The notes: a model not told the origin generated them from the sequence alone. Positions 47,573 to 59,227 are shown, counted from the first letter of the stretch. The stretch: 64,000 nt of DNA from Pseudisothecium myosuroides (GCA_951799445.1 OX637292.1:10915296-10979295); one strand, 5' to 3'. A program made the numbers and translations.

Positions 47573-48442
47573 TCAGAATTGCTCAAAATCTTTACAAATC
47601 ATGTTATTTGATCCATACAAAAGTGGACATAGTTTCTTGAGAAACGTAGCACAAGGCCCTTCACCTTCCAAGGCAACTTGTAATCCCACATCACTCTCAT
47701 CCACCCTTCGCTTCCATTGAGCATCAAAACCAACTTCACTTTTTGCAATAATCCAAAGATGCTCCAAGGATCGTAAACATTTGAAATCCAATATCCTCTC
47801 AAATTGGTTTGGAGAAGAAGTCATGAGATCCAATTCCTTCACACAAGGAGAATCCACTCCTTCCAAATTTCTCACGGTAGGGCAATTATCCACAACAACT
47901 ATATGCAAGGAGCTGCATGGTCTCAAGTCAGGCATGTGAACTAAAGAGTTCAAACTACAAAATTGCACATGTTGCAAAGAATCATAGATGCCGCCATACT
48001 CGTCAATGCTTGAATTCCCAAATAATGTAATTGTCTCCAACTTTCGAAGGTCCCAAAGATCTAAGTCACGAAGGCAATCAAGCCCTTGTAAATTCAATGT
48101 TGTCAAATCGTCACAATTGGAAAGTTGCAATACCACAAGATTTTTCAACTCTTGCATTCTCTTGCTTGCAACAAGTCGTGCATCAACAAGGGTCATGGAA
48201 GAAATGCAGAGCCTAATAAGCTTTGACCATTTTTTAATTGGTGTTGAAGAATCACCTCCCAAATTCATTCCTCCAAGTTGAAACACACCCAAAGCATTCT
48301 TCAATCCATTCACTTTATGGTCCGTTGCATACCACTTAGCAAACTCCATATACAAAGAAGGCACATCAATGTAAATATCTTCATAGTCCATCTCGTTTGA
48401 GAAGTCGAAATCGATCATGCCGGACTTTCTTAAATCCAACAA
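47573..48442 (-). CDS. LRR exon of TNL copy C
   Basis: Acceptor tgatgcag|ttg, phase 0, 289 residues and a TGA stop. About seven irregular leucine-rich repeats are visible, such as LVVLQLSNCDDLTTLNLQGL and SLQHVQFCSLNSLVHMPDL. Compared with many TNLs the LRR is short. The last nine codons differ from A because of a 14 bp deletion. Confidence 0.9.
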   Translation of the reverse strand: MLDLRKSGMIDFDFSNEMDYEDIYIDVPSLYMEFAKWYATDHKVNGLKNALGVFQLGGMNLGGDSSTPIKKWSKLIRLCISSMTLVDARLVASKRMQELKNLVVLQLSNCDDLTTLNLQGLDCLRDLDLWDLRKLETITLFGNSSIDEYGGIYDSLQHVQFCSLNSLVHMPDLRPCSSLHIVVVDNCPTVRNLEGVDSPCVKELDLMTSSPNQFERILDFKCLRSLEHLWIIAKSEVGFDAQWKRRVDESDVGLQVALEGEGPCATFLKKLCPLLYGSNNMICKDFEQF

Positions 48443-51400
48443 CTGCATCAAGTGATAAACATACATTCTTACATTAGATATTGTGGATCAAAATCTCCAT
48501 ACTAGAATTGGTCATTTACACCAAACACAAAATAAAGGCCTTAGCAAGCACACATAATATTCCTAAATAATCCAATAAATCATTAGAAAACACAATCAAA
48601 TATGTAACTCCTAAAAACTCACAAATTGACAACAACTAAAAGCCTCAATAAAACCCAAACAAGATGAGAGAAACTCACTTTTCCGATGATAATAGTTGGA
48701 GATTCATCATGAAGACGACACAACCAACCAATCTCACCACCATAACGATACTCCCACAGAGTCCCGAAATCTCTTAAATAGAGTGCAACATCCAAGAAGA
48801 ACAACTTTTCACCGAAGTCAAAAGTGCTAAATTGCAAACCCAAAATACCAAAGAGATCTTTCGATGACTTCAATACATCCTTCACCAAGTCCATTTCCTT
48901 TTCAAGATGATCCTTCCAAACCAAAAGCTGATTTCCCTTTGCTCTACCAAATCGAGAAAAGAAATTTGCCAATGCTGTCAATGCCACAGGGTGATACAAC
49001 CCACCGTCTGGGGAATGAAACCAACATTTCCGTATGCAAATTCCAAGAATGTTTTGTTCTTCGCTTGTCAATTCAGAAATAGCTTTCATAGGAGCAGCAC
49101 GTTGCAAAAAAAGTGCTCCAGCTTCTTCAACCCTGAACGTTGGCATTGGCGTATACAATTCCAAGTTGGGTAACAAATCCTCAAGAATTGCTTTGCTACT
49201 TGAAGTGATCATGATTCTACTCTCCGGGTGGAATCCCATTCTCAAATAGTCTTGGACTTCTCGTAACAAATGCTCATCACAATTGATATTGTCAATAACC
49301 AAAAACACCCGCTCCCGCTTTAAGAAAGTTTTCATTTGCATCAATCCCTGACATATGCACATCAACATACTAGAGATATCCGTTAACCATGAGAGGATGG
49401 GCCTTAGACCAGATTTTTTAAACTTCAAAGTTCTTCAACATGTATGCTCCAATTTGCAATTGTATATGATTGAAATCATATATATTTATTTTTTAGAGTT
49501 GTAATTACATATCTTCTATATGACCTAAGAATTTCAGATGTTTGTGTAAAAATTTGAAATTGCTAAAAAATTTTGTGAAAAAAGTGGAAAAAATGCAAAA
49601 AATGCAAAATATGCTCACATGCTCTAAAAATTTCTCCATAGGTGAATATTAAGGTGGGCACCTCCAAAACTACCACTTCTTGCTACTCTACATAGTTATT
49701 AATATTATTAGGCTGGTAAGAATTCCAAATTTTCTTGTTAGAAAATGAAAGGAGGTTCCAAGGCACCAAAGACCATAACATCTCAATACTCTACACAAAA
49801 GTTACAAAGGGGCAAAAATCTATATGATAGAATTTCTAAAATTGGTTCTTTCACAAAGGTGCAAATCAAATTTGGTGATGTGCACACACAACAAAGATGG
49901 CATATTTAGACATGGCATGGTTTTGGAGTTGACCACCTTCCACTGTAGAAAATCATGGTGCATATCAATTTATAGTCACTAGAAAATTGGAAAATCAACA
50001 TTCCATGGTTATAAGACCAAAGATTAAAAAAAATTCAAAATTTCAAATTAGAGTAGAAACTACAATTGGTGTGCTTTAGTACATTTGTTGGGCTTAAACT
50101 CAAAATGCTCATTGAAACAACTCAAATTCACATCAAACACAAGGACCTAAAAGACACCAAAATAATTATACTACACGTTGATTTGTGGATCAAGCTCTTT
50201 TTGATTAGAAAAGTCAAAAACACAACAATGAGGCAATATTCAGCACCATTCTCAATCAAACTCTCCATGAAACTCAACCACTTTGAAATATCTCTAATAG
50301 CTCACATCCTAGACTATGGGAAATCACAACTAGCATTACTTTAAACCAACTCATGTCTCACAATCATTTGAAGTTAATTCACTAATTATAGTCATTTCAT
50401 AATAACCTACAACAAAGTGATTTCAATTGGAAATCAAAATTCTACTTCACTTTCAAGCATTGAAAGTCATCATATTCAAAACAAGAAGCAATACCATACC
50501 TTTTCAACATTAGCACCGATGCAATCCACCACATCCTTCTCAAAGCCACAAAGCATCTTGAGCATCCACTTTTGACGCCGAGCTCTCGACCCATGACGCA
50601 TGTCAACATAGCATACTTTACCCAAGAACTCTGCATAGAAGTAATCGTGCAAAGCTTTCGCCAACATGGTTTTGCCAACCCCAGCCAATCCGTATACTCC
50701 CAACACTCTAGCTCCAACAACAATGTCCTCCACAAATTGCCTTGACATGACCTACACATCAATAGAAATCGTCAAAAGAATCCAACTTGAACTCTTCAGA
50801 TGAATCACCAAATGTTGTTCAAAGTGCTCAAAAGTATGCACTAGAGTAACTCAAAGACATTAGTTTCAACTTCAAAACTACTACAACGAGTAGCAACTAT
50901 TGATAATCAGAAAAACTTATAAACTTAGTATGCCTAGTACAAATAAATATCCATATGTAGAAGCCTATATTAAATTTTAATGATAGCAACATTTATGTTA
51001 GAAGTTCTATACAAACATGACCGCTTCCAAAGGTAAGCTAAGAAACCAAGTGAACATACAAGTCTAGGATTTACTTATAGATCCACAAATTAATGCAAAC
51101 ATATAGTGAAAGACATTGTAATGCATAATTCAACAAGAGTTCCAAGACCAAGAAGTCTCAAGTACCTCACACATTCGACTTGAACCAACCATGCTTTCAG
51201 AGCTGCCAAAGAGCAAGTCTGGAGGAGACAATTTGAAAATGCTCTCAACAACACACTTCCTGTAAGCCACCTCCTTCCTGGCAACCTTTCCAAAATCCAA
51301 GCCATTTGACTTGCACAAGGCTATCACAGCTGCACTCCATTTAGACAAGTCAATCCGATCATCACATGCAGCATGTTCTTTCCAAATGGGCATCCAATGA

Positions 51401-53541
51401 TCCTCATTCTTGACCTCGTCAATGGATAACTTGAAAAACAAAGGGAGCAATTTCAACTTAACGCCACCACCTCTTGCACCTTGTTGAGCAGCATAAAACT
51501 CAGCCAACTCGATCATTGGCCACTTGGAACACAAAAACTCTTCGGACAACACAATCACCGCAACATGACACAATCGAGTTGCTTCGATGATAAGAGGCAC
51601 AAAGTCCTCGCCTTTGGGCAAACTATGGTGCCTCTGATCAAAGAATGGGAAGACGTATCCCATGCGTTCAAGATCCACACACAATTGCTCCACAAAATCT
51701 TTTTGAGCTCCTGCGTGACTAAGAAATATCTTATGTTTGGCTCCATCCAACTTAAACGAGCTGCAAAATAGTACATGAGTTGGCCAATGATCAAAAAGCT
51801 TTGAGCAATCATGCAAATCCAATGGATCTGATTCTAAACACATACCCAAGCCCAATGGTCACAATAGGCCTCATCACATGAGGTTTAAATGAAATTAGAG
51901 ACATGGTCAACACTCCATTGACCATTTTATACTTCAATTGGGGTAAAAACACCCAAAACCATCTGTAGACCTATTCTTGACAAGTAGACTTCTTTTGAAA
52001 GTGTTCCCAAAAGTGCAATTAAACCATTCATATACTTAATTGTAATGAATTGACTACTCATTTTCTAGATTTCAGTTTTAAAATCAGCCTATGAGATGGT
52101 TTTAGTGGTCCAAGGAGCTTCCACTTTCAAGATTTATAGTAATTACATTGCTTATCCAAAAATTCCTTTTTTTTTTTCCTAATTTACAAATTTCAATTGT
52201 TGACACTACAACAATGTTTTTTCTTAAAAAAGAAGGCCTTCAACTTTGCTGAATTGCTTCATTTGTCACTTTGGGGTGTTTTCACCTTACTAGGACTATG
52301 ATTCATCAATGTGTGAATATTTCAATATCAATAACACATCTCAACCCACTTCCCTTCTTCAAAATTTCATATTTTCGTGCAATGATAACTGATCAGACAG
52401 TGAACTCCACGGAACAACATCTTAACATGATGACACACCACAAGAACACACGAGAATCTATGAGAAAAAATTGACAACTTCCCCGAAGGTTTGAAACAAG
52501 AGTCTACCTCACGGGCAGCACACCATGTAAGTTCCCAGAAGGACCAAGCATCATGTCACTTGCTGCTGCCAAGGGCTGGCATGAGAATAACAGGGACTCC
52601 GGTACCTGTTCAGTGGTCAAAAACTGGATACCGTCATGACATTTTATATTGTACGGTAACCATAACCAAGGTGCAGGACAGAGAAAATCATTCTACAGCC
52701 CATCTAGAATCAAACCAATCGAAAATTCTAGGGCTATGTTCTCTCCCATAACTTAAGAAAAAGCAATTACAGATCAAAGGCAGGTTCCAAAATCCAAAGA
52801 AATTCCGACTTAGTTGGAAAGAAACGATGCCAGAGTTTCATTTCCCATCATTAAAAGAGCTCCATAGTGTGCAGGTCCAAGAATGTGAAACGCACCTCAC
52901 TTGCAAGATGGAATGGACCATCATCGTCTAGTAGCGCAGTATCAGGAACAACACCATTGCCTACATCCTTGATACGCTTCGCATCCCCGCCATCCTCTGC
53001 AAAATGGTTCACCACGGCATCAGGAGACTCAATCAACAAACAACATACTCCATGAGGGACAATAAATCAAACATCAAAACACAGAAATGATGCTTTCCAA
53101 GACAAAGCTCCGAAAATTCAAATCCAAAAACGATGTCAAGGAGTTGGACACTTCTGCAAATCATCAACTCCAGAATGGCATAAGCAAACAAAACAAGCAT
53201 CCCAATGACTTGGAACACCCCATTCATTCCTCATTACCGGGTAGAGCAGAACGCAGTCGCTTCCTAAGCGGACCCTCTGCCTCACTGGGTGGGATACAAG
53301 CCAGTACTCCAGCCAACTCTCTTCCACCATCCCTGCGGAGAAAAGCGCAAGGGTAAGAGATTCATAAATGCGCGGAAGGTTGATGGAGGAGGGGCATGCG
53401 GGGGTCTTGCATACAGGGTCGTGAAAAATAGAGGGGATACCTCGTCTCCTTAGCGAGCACTGAAGCAGTCGGCGGTGAGCGTGGCTCCGAGGGCGGGGGG
53501 GAAGCGCGAGAGACAGAAGGCTTGGAACGCGAGGCACCCAT
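47573..53541 (-). CDS. Intact TIR-NB-LRR immune receptor, copy C (943 residues, eight exons)
   Basis: Intracellular plant immune receptor: the TIR domain signals as an NADase, NB-ARC is the nucleotide switch and the LRR senses (family knowledge). Exons on the minus strand are 53,441-53,541, 53,238-53,332, 52,896-53,047, 52,508-52,605, 51,166-51,760, 50,500-50,751, 48,679-49,347 and 47,573-48,442. All seven introns have GT/AG ends, all phases agree and the total is 2,832 nt. Residues 1-148 are an extension starting MGASRSK. TIR is about 150-320, the P-loop GLAGVGKT 368-375, kinase-2 RVFLVIDN 444-451, an MHD-like LHD 643-645 and the LRR 655-943. I chose the ATG at 53,541 because it is conserved in copy B and is the first in-frame ATG. 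Its neighbours A and B are broken paralogues, so C is the only apparently functional member here. A 14 bp deletion near the 3' end replaces an acidic tail seen in A. Expression is unproven. Confidence 0.88.
48679..49347 (-). CDS. NB-ARC exon (kinase-2 to LHD) of TNL copy C
   Basis: A 223-codon exon. Kinase-2 is FLVIDN (asparagine in place of the usual second aspartate). RNBS-B is PESRIMITSSS. The GLPLA-equivalent is GLYHPVALTALA, and the MHD-equivalent CRLHDES lies ten residues before the donor (gga aaa|gtgagt). The acceptor is gtcag|gga. The spacing P-loop to kinase-2 (76 residues) is normal for NB-ARC. Confidence 0.9.
50500..50751 (-). CDS. P-loop exon of TNL copy C
   Basis: An 84-codon exon, phase 0 at both ends. 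It carries VLGVYGLAGVGKTMLAKALH, the Walker A/P-loop that binds the phosphates of ATP or ADP, and then CYVDMRHGSRARRQKWMLKM. Acceptor tgtgtag, donor aag|gtatgg. The same exon in A has GMAGLGKT; in B it has GMVGLGKT and an early stop. Confidence 0.92.
51166..51760 (-). CDS. TIR-domain exon of TNL copy C
   Basis: A 595 nt exon, acceptor ttttgcag and donor gag|gtactt. KHKIFLSHAGAQKDFVEQL opens the domain. The loop PFFDQRHHSLPKGEDF and the LSEEFLCSKWPMIEL helix follow; Glu233 of IEL corresponds to the catalytic glutamate of TIR NADases. The exon extends past the TIR through a Lys/Trp-rich segment to LSPPDLLFGSSESMVGSS before NB-ARC. Confidence 0.92.
52508..53541 (-). CDS. N-terminal extension exons 1-4 of TNL copy C
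   Basis: Four short exons (101, 95, 152 and 98 nt) precede the TIR exon. Exon 1 encodes a Gly2/Ser6/Lys7 start typical of N-myristoylation, then a Ser/Pro/Arg-rich stretch. Exon 2 contains GVLACIPPSEAEGPLRKRLR. Exon 3 contains CCLLIESPDAVVNHFAEDGG, and exon 4 a hydrophobic-to-glycine-rich linker. Phases 2, 1, 0, 2 link perfectly into the TIR exon. No domain is recognised. The predicted effect is anchoring of the receptor to a membrane; that is inference. Confidence 0.8.
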
Positions 53542-55500
53542 GATATCACCAAACAACCATCTTTACTCGACTGTGCTAATCCGGCATGCAAATCAGCGGA
53601 AACAATCGGTGAAGAATGATGCTCACAGGGGCTCTGGGAAAGACCCGAACTTGAACTCTTCGACCTTGATCAGTGGTTTAGTAGAACAGGCCAAACTTCA
53701 AAACCAGATAACACAACCCACAGACTGGACCACCACTTGCTGAGGGTGCCAACGCCCGTCTGACGCAAGTCCTACATCACATTCAACAAAAAAGGGTGAT
53801 TCCCAAAGTTCGAAGATGGTTGAGTGTGCTACTAAGCAAGAAGGTTGGCACAACAAGTACAACAAAATTGAAGACACCTGATCCACAAAGACCACTTCTG
53901 ACTGTTCGCATACATACTTTTTGACCGAATGCCAGAGCCCGATCAAAAACTCACTAGGAAGTAATCAGCACTGCATACAATCGCTTGAAGGTTACGATCC
54001 ATTATGAACTTCAGACGAGAAACAAGCGACAGAACTCAGTCAAGAAAAAACAGGAAAGTCTGACCTGCAAAACCTGTCACCTTATCAAATTTCGGGGCCG
54101 CTGCAACAACGACAAAAAGAAATTGAAACACGGCCTGCAAAATCCACCACACAAAACCTTCGACTCAAACCAACAAGCACACTGAGGGTTGAGACGAGTG
54201 ATTATCAAGAAAGATTCAACAGAAAATCTCAATTTCCTGAGTATAGTAGGGGTTAGTGGTGTCGAAGTATATTAGCGCACACCCAAGAGCGAAATTACCA
54301 CCAACGATATGCATAACAATCTCTCCCTGTCATTTCTTTTCCTTTCTAGACGCGACTCAATGCAGGTGGCAGACAAGAAACTCTTCAAGCCGCTCCTCCT
54401 CAACAAAATCCGAAACATTTGGGGAACTTGTGATTTTCTCACGATGCACGTCAGCAAGGAAAAAAGGTACGTAGATATATCGTCAACCAATGCAATAGGT
54501 CAGGTTTGGCTGTAACATGGATAAAACTTAAGAAACAGTAGAAAAGCCGCCTGCTCGACTTTCGGTACTTCATACCAAAATTTAAGTTCACGAGGATAAG
54601 CCATGTCCGAGAGCGGCAATGCTAGATATAAAAAAACGCCTAATCAATCCCATCGCACAATGTCCATCATTATGAACACTGGACTTCTCAAATCTGGAAT
54701 ACGAGAATGACAACCTCAGTTTCTACAATATACAAAGAGAACGAGAGCTCACCCACAAGACCCAAGCAGGAGCGCCATAGCGAGTAGAGAAAAGGCAAAC
54801 TCCACCGAAAGTAAAACATTGCCCCTTCTCCTTATAACAACTAAGTTCCACTAAAGAGATATTCCACAAGCTGCACTATGAATCCCTTTCCAACTGTCTC
54901 TTGCTATGGAGTTCATTGTTCGCACTCTCGCCATTATGCTACTCCGACGAGGGTTTCATTCGGGACACACCAGCACGGACGCAATTTCGAACCGCTTCAA
55001 TGTTCCGTCCTAGGGTTTCATAGCTCTCATACGCCAGAGGAAACATGATCTGATCCAACTCCTCAGGAACAGAAAACGAAGGAAGAAAACAATCACAACA
55101 CGCAAACCTCAGAACTCGACCGTAACGACAAAACTCATAACCCAATTATTCCAGGCGCTTCACTACGAATGCTATTTCAAATTCCTCACGCCGTTGCTCC
55201 TCTGTCAGGAGGAGCAAGCTTGGGCGCTCGTAACTCACCTTGCAATGGCCTACTGATCACACAATAGCTTCCTCCGATTAGGGTGGAAACGGTCCGGGGC
55301 GTAGAATGGGCACACAAGCTGCCTCCAACGCTACCGACAGCCCGAGATGTTCGAGATACGCTCTGCTCAAAACAAAACTGGAGTTGGCCACTTGTTACAC
55401 CATAAGAAGGCCGCCTTCTTCACCCAACCCTCCCACGCACAAGCTGGAGCAAAGCTTCGACAGCGAAACAAAGCTTCTATCTGAGAATTTTTTTTGGAGC
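53542..55500 (-). promoter_or_regulatory. Conserved upstream leader region of TNL copy C
   Basis: Same layout as upstream of A and B. A leader exon ends at 55,239 with donor gtgagt. A second leader exon, 54,753-55,061, has an acceptor ctgag and a gtgagc donor. It contains a 35-codon ORF starting at an ATG 15 nt in (MFPLAYESYETLGRNIEAVR...). More conserved sequence lies between 53,542 and 54,752 but its exon structure is unclear. I read it as the promoter and spliced 5' leader of the receptor. Confidence 0.45.
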
Positions 55501-56244
55501 AGAGCAAGTGGTTCCATCTCTGCAACTACAGTAACTTCCCATTTGTCTGCACCTACTGTTCCTCGAAGCGCGATACTGGACTGGATTGAACCAGCCAATT
55601 ATTAATTTATTTATTTGGTGGTAGAGCGACTTGTTCCTCGATGCCGTGCTGGATACTGATCCAGCCAATCCTTTTGTTTTCTTTGGTGGTATTGGTGGTA
55701 AGGTAAACGACCATATTACGGGCAGAATGGCTAGTGCAGTATGATGCTGCTGCCCAGGAAATGTGGGAATGAATTTCAATGCTAGACAAGCAATAAGAAA
55801 CAACGTTACAATTGAAAAAATAATTTTTGGACTTCACGTGATTTTTTTTAAATTTATAGGAGGTTGTTGCCTTGGATTTCCTACGAAAGCCCATACACAT
55901 GCTTGTCAATGTCAGAAAAATAGTTATTGTTAGGCTTCTACCAACCCATGCATGACTTAACACACGTCCAATTTAGTCTATAATGACCTCAATACCAATT
56001 GCATTCTTCTATTGTTAGAATGAATGGATTTGCATTGATTCAAGGCTAACTAAGAGTGAATTGATGATTTTGTGTAATTAAGACATAAATAGATTCTACC
56101 CATTCCAAACTCATGTTATCCTCATTTCATACAATTAACTTCTTCAATTGAAGCAAACAATTTTTTCCTTCATTTGTATTTCTATATTCCTATACAAACA
56201 GAAACCTAGTATGGGGCTTTTCCTAGATGTTAAAAATGGGAGTT
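55501..56244. other. Spacer with a local partial duplication, then AT-rich sequence
   Basis: At about 55,560-55,700 the words gatactgg, ccagccaat and tttggtggta recur twice, a short imperfect tandem duplication. It is related to the single copy at about 25,750-25,800. The rest (55,750-56,244) is AT-rich with no gene recognised. Confidence 0.5.
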
Positions 56245-56405
56245 TGGTATTTTTTTAGAAGAGCTTTGACAATTTCAATCATTTTCTCAAATATTTTTTT
56301 TAGTGTTAATTAAAGGAGCCGTTGCCAAAACTAGGTTTGATTTTGGAGAAAATTTTGCAATAAAAAAATCGGTTGAGTTGAAATAAAAAATTTGGCTAAA
56401 TTGAA

Positions 56406-56552
56406 CCTTGCACCAATGATCTCAAAATAGGTTCAGTGTTTTTAGCCAAATGTTCATTTTTGGAAGATTTTTTTTGAATTTACACTGAGGGCAAAAAATA
56501 TTAAGTAGAAACTGAGCGAAATTTAGCCAGTTTTGAGATCGTTGCCTTGCAC
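56406..56552. mobile_element. hAT-like MITE, 131 bp, with 8 bp target duplication
   Basis: The element 56,414-56,544 has ends caatgatctcaaaa and, complemented, caacgatctcaaaa. It is flanked by ccttgcac on both sides (56,406-56,413 and 56,545-56,552). The paralogous site near 27,632 has a single ccttgca with no insert. An 8 bp duplication fits the hAT superfamily. Confidence 0.8.
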
Positions 56553-56760
56553 AAGGCTCTTGTCTAATGTCATGGATTTTGGTTACATATTCGGGCAAGG
56601 TACTATAGATCCATTTATGTCAGATAGATTGTACTTTGTTAGAATTGGTAGAAGCCATAGGTGGTGACAAACAATTGCATAATTTATGAGTTTTGCATGC
56701 AAATTTTTATCCCCTCGAGTGCAATTCTATACAAGATTGAGAGATTTAAAAACAATTCAT

Positions 56761-57336
56761 TTAATCCCTAAAGTTCAAGGAGTCCCTTCAAAAGACTTTT
56801 GAAGGTTTGGACAGGTACTTGTGATATCAATTTTTGGCAAGATTTTTTGAATTTTTTTTTAATATAGGATAATTGATTAGCTTTATGGGAGTATAATTTT
56901 TATTTCAATAAGTACCCAATAGCAAAAGTTTTGCCACAATAAGCCCCAAACAAGCAAAGATAGGCAAAAAAAATCTACAAGAACTTGAAATAATTTTAAA
57001 ATTTTTAATTTCTTAAAGATTATATTTTTGTCTATGTGGAAAGATTTGATTCATTCCATTTGGATAAATGATGTGAAAATTATAAAGCTTCTTGTTTTCA
57101 GAGCAATCTTAGCAAATTTTTGAAGAAAACTTGTTTTCTTCACTTATATCTTGTAATTCATATGGTCTAAGTTTTTGAAACTTCTTCAACACATTCTCAT
57201 ACTAGTCTAGTGCAAGAAACAATGGTTGGACACAAAAGAAGCAAATGTTTAAAAATAGCATTGTTGATAGCATTGAAAATAGCAATTTTGAGTGGTTTTG
57301 ACTCCCCAAAAATGGCCTTGGGACTTTAGAGGTTAA
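56761..57336. mobile_element. TTAA-flanked element, type II, short copy
   Basis: It begins ttaatccctaaagttcaagg and ends ccttgggactttagaggttaa (TTAA both sides). The interior is the reverse complement of 10,965-11,905 and 62,373-63,304 but shorter (576 bp). The paralogous site at about 28,315 (attcatttggagtgtg) lacks it. Confidence 0.75.
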
Positions 57337-58003
57337 GGTATTGTGAATAAATAGAGTGAGGAATACAACTACAATTTATATTTTACTCGTAAACAAATGA
57401 AAATCATAGATTTTGAAATAAAAAGATGTACTTTTTGGAATTATTTTTGCATATTTGGTGCATTGACAAAGTCAAGACTAGAAAAAACCTTAAATTGTTC
57501 TATAAGTGCATGCACTACTAGAAAAGGGGGCCCTAAACAACAGAAAATCAATGCACTTACGTTGATTACAACAAAAAAAATTGAGCTCTGTTGATTTGGC
57601 TGTCCTCCAAACATCAATCAACACAATTTGGTTGATTTGAACAAAAAAAAAATTTGCTCAGTTGATTCGGCAATCCTCTCAACATCATTTTCATTTTTCC
57701 ACATATTGTAATAGTAAGATAGGGTCGGCCAAAAATAATTATTTAAAAGTATGCCAAAAAATAAATAAAATGAATAAGAAAAACTGTCAAATTCAGAAAA
57801 AAATTAAATGATCAAAATTTTGTAAAAAATAAAAATGTCCAATATTAGCGGAAAAGTCCAAAATAAAGTCCAATGACAATCTAAAATCAAGATATTCTAT
57901 ATGGCAAGGTGATGGACTTATGGTGACTTCCAAAAATAATTGGCTATTATATAAATTGTTTTAATAAACTAAGAAATTAAAAATATTAAGAGAAATTTTG
58001 ACA

Positions 58004-58602
58004 TGTTGTATAAAAGGGATTCTACCTTTATATACAATTTCACTTAGAATAGATTATATTTAGACTTATTATTATTTAAATGAAATTTTTATGTAAAAAT
58101 AATTTTTTTGTGAAAAGTCAAAATGTCTCATTTCTTTTTATAGGAAGAATGTGCATCTTGACTAGAATCACATACTACAAGATCCACGAATATTGGATTT
58201 TTATTGATTGATATCTTATTGATTAAAATTTGACTTTTTAATTTTTCACTCCATAAATTGCAAATATGTTTTTGATATATATAGTTATTTGATGTTATTT
58301 TGAATTTTTATTGTATTTTTTTGCAATCTATGGAATGAAAAATAAAAAAGTGAAAATTTTGAGGTCAAATTTTAATCAATAAGATTTCAATCCATAAAAT
58401 TCAATCAATAAAAATTAAAAATTCATGGAACTTATAATATGTAACTCTAGTCAAGATGTATATTCATCCTATAAAAAGAAATGAGACATTTTGACTTTTC
58501 ACAAAAAAATTATTTTTACATAAAAATTTCATTCAAATAATAATAGGTCTAAGTATAGTCCATTCTAAGTGAAATTGTAGAATCCCTTTTGTACAATAAT
58601 AT
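58004..58602. repeat. Giant inverted repeat 1 inside the CACTA element
   Basis: Left arm about 58,004-58,269 and right arm about 58,318-58,602 are near-complementary over some 260 bp. For example, aagggattctac pairs with gtagaatccctt, and gtcaaaatgtctcatttctt with aagaaatgagacattttgac. The loop is about 50 bp. A transcript across it would fold into a long hairpin. Confidence 0.85.
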
Positions 58603-58793
58603 GCCCAATTTTCACTTCACAATTCTAGTTTCTCAATTTATGAGAGCAATTTATATGGTGACCCCAACTACTACTAGGAGTCACCATTTTTCATTGACAT
58701 TTAGGAAAAATGATAGTAGAGAGGTTGTTTTTACAATGAAATCCATTGTTCATCATGAATTATCAAAGAATATGGGATAATTTGAAGATGAGA

Positions 58794-59227
58794 GCTTGAC
58801 CGCTCATTGTTAAAATGTAGAAATTGTGTACAAAGTAGAATTTCAAACCTCATTTTGGCATAGTAGGATATCTTTTTTCAAAGCACTTTGAACTAAAAAA
58901 AGCTGTGAAATCAAGCCAAATTTCATCTCCAAAAAACCGTTTGATGTTTCAAGCCTCCAATCAAAAGTTATGGACAAATTTCAAAGTGGGTGTTTGAAAT
59001 TGTCAAAAAAAATGTCCCTTCCAACCCCTCTCTCAAATTTGTCCATAACTTTTAATTGGAGGCTTGAAATCTGAAACGGATTTTTGGAGATGAAATCTAG
59101 ACTCATTTTCTACAATAACTTAGTTCAAAGTTTAAAAAAGAAAGTAATTCTACAATGCCTAAATAAGGTCTGAAATTCTACTAAAACTACAATTCCTACT
59201 TTTGACTTAAGTATGAGCGGTTGAGCT
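58794..59227. repeat. Giant inverted repeat 2 inside the CACTA element
   Basis: Left arm about 58,794-58,985, right arm about 59,034-59,227. For example, gcttgaccgctca pairs with tgagcggttgagc, and aagcctccaatcaaaagtta with taacttttaattggaggctt. The loop is about 50 bp. Its sequence is unrelated to repeat 1. Confidence 0.85.

Noticed and set aside
48464..48466. Start of the LRR exon at MYVYHLMQ
   Set aside because: Those codons lie upstream of the acceptor tgatgcag at 48,443-48,445; only the junction after that AG joins exon 7 in phase.
23732..53541. A regular 15 kb tandem duplication (start codons are 14.8 and 15.0 kb apart)
   Set aside because: The spacers between A-B and B-C do not look homologous and contain different repeats, so the even spacing appears coincidental.
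53136..53591. 151-codon minus-strand ORF upstream of TNL copy C
   Set aside because: It reads through the GT donor and AG acceptor of intron 1 in a frame different from exons 1 and 2; the spliced model explains conservation better.
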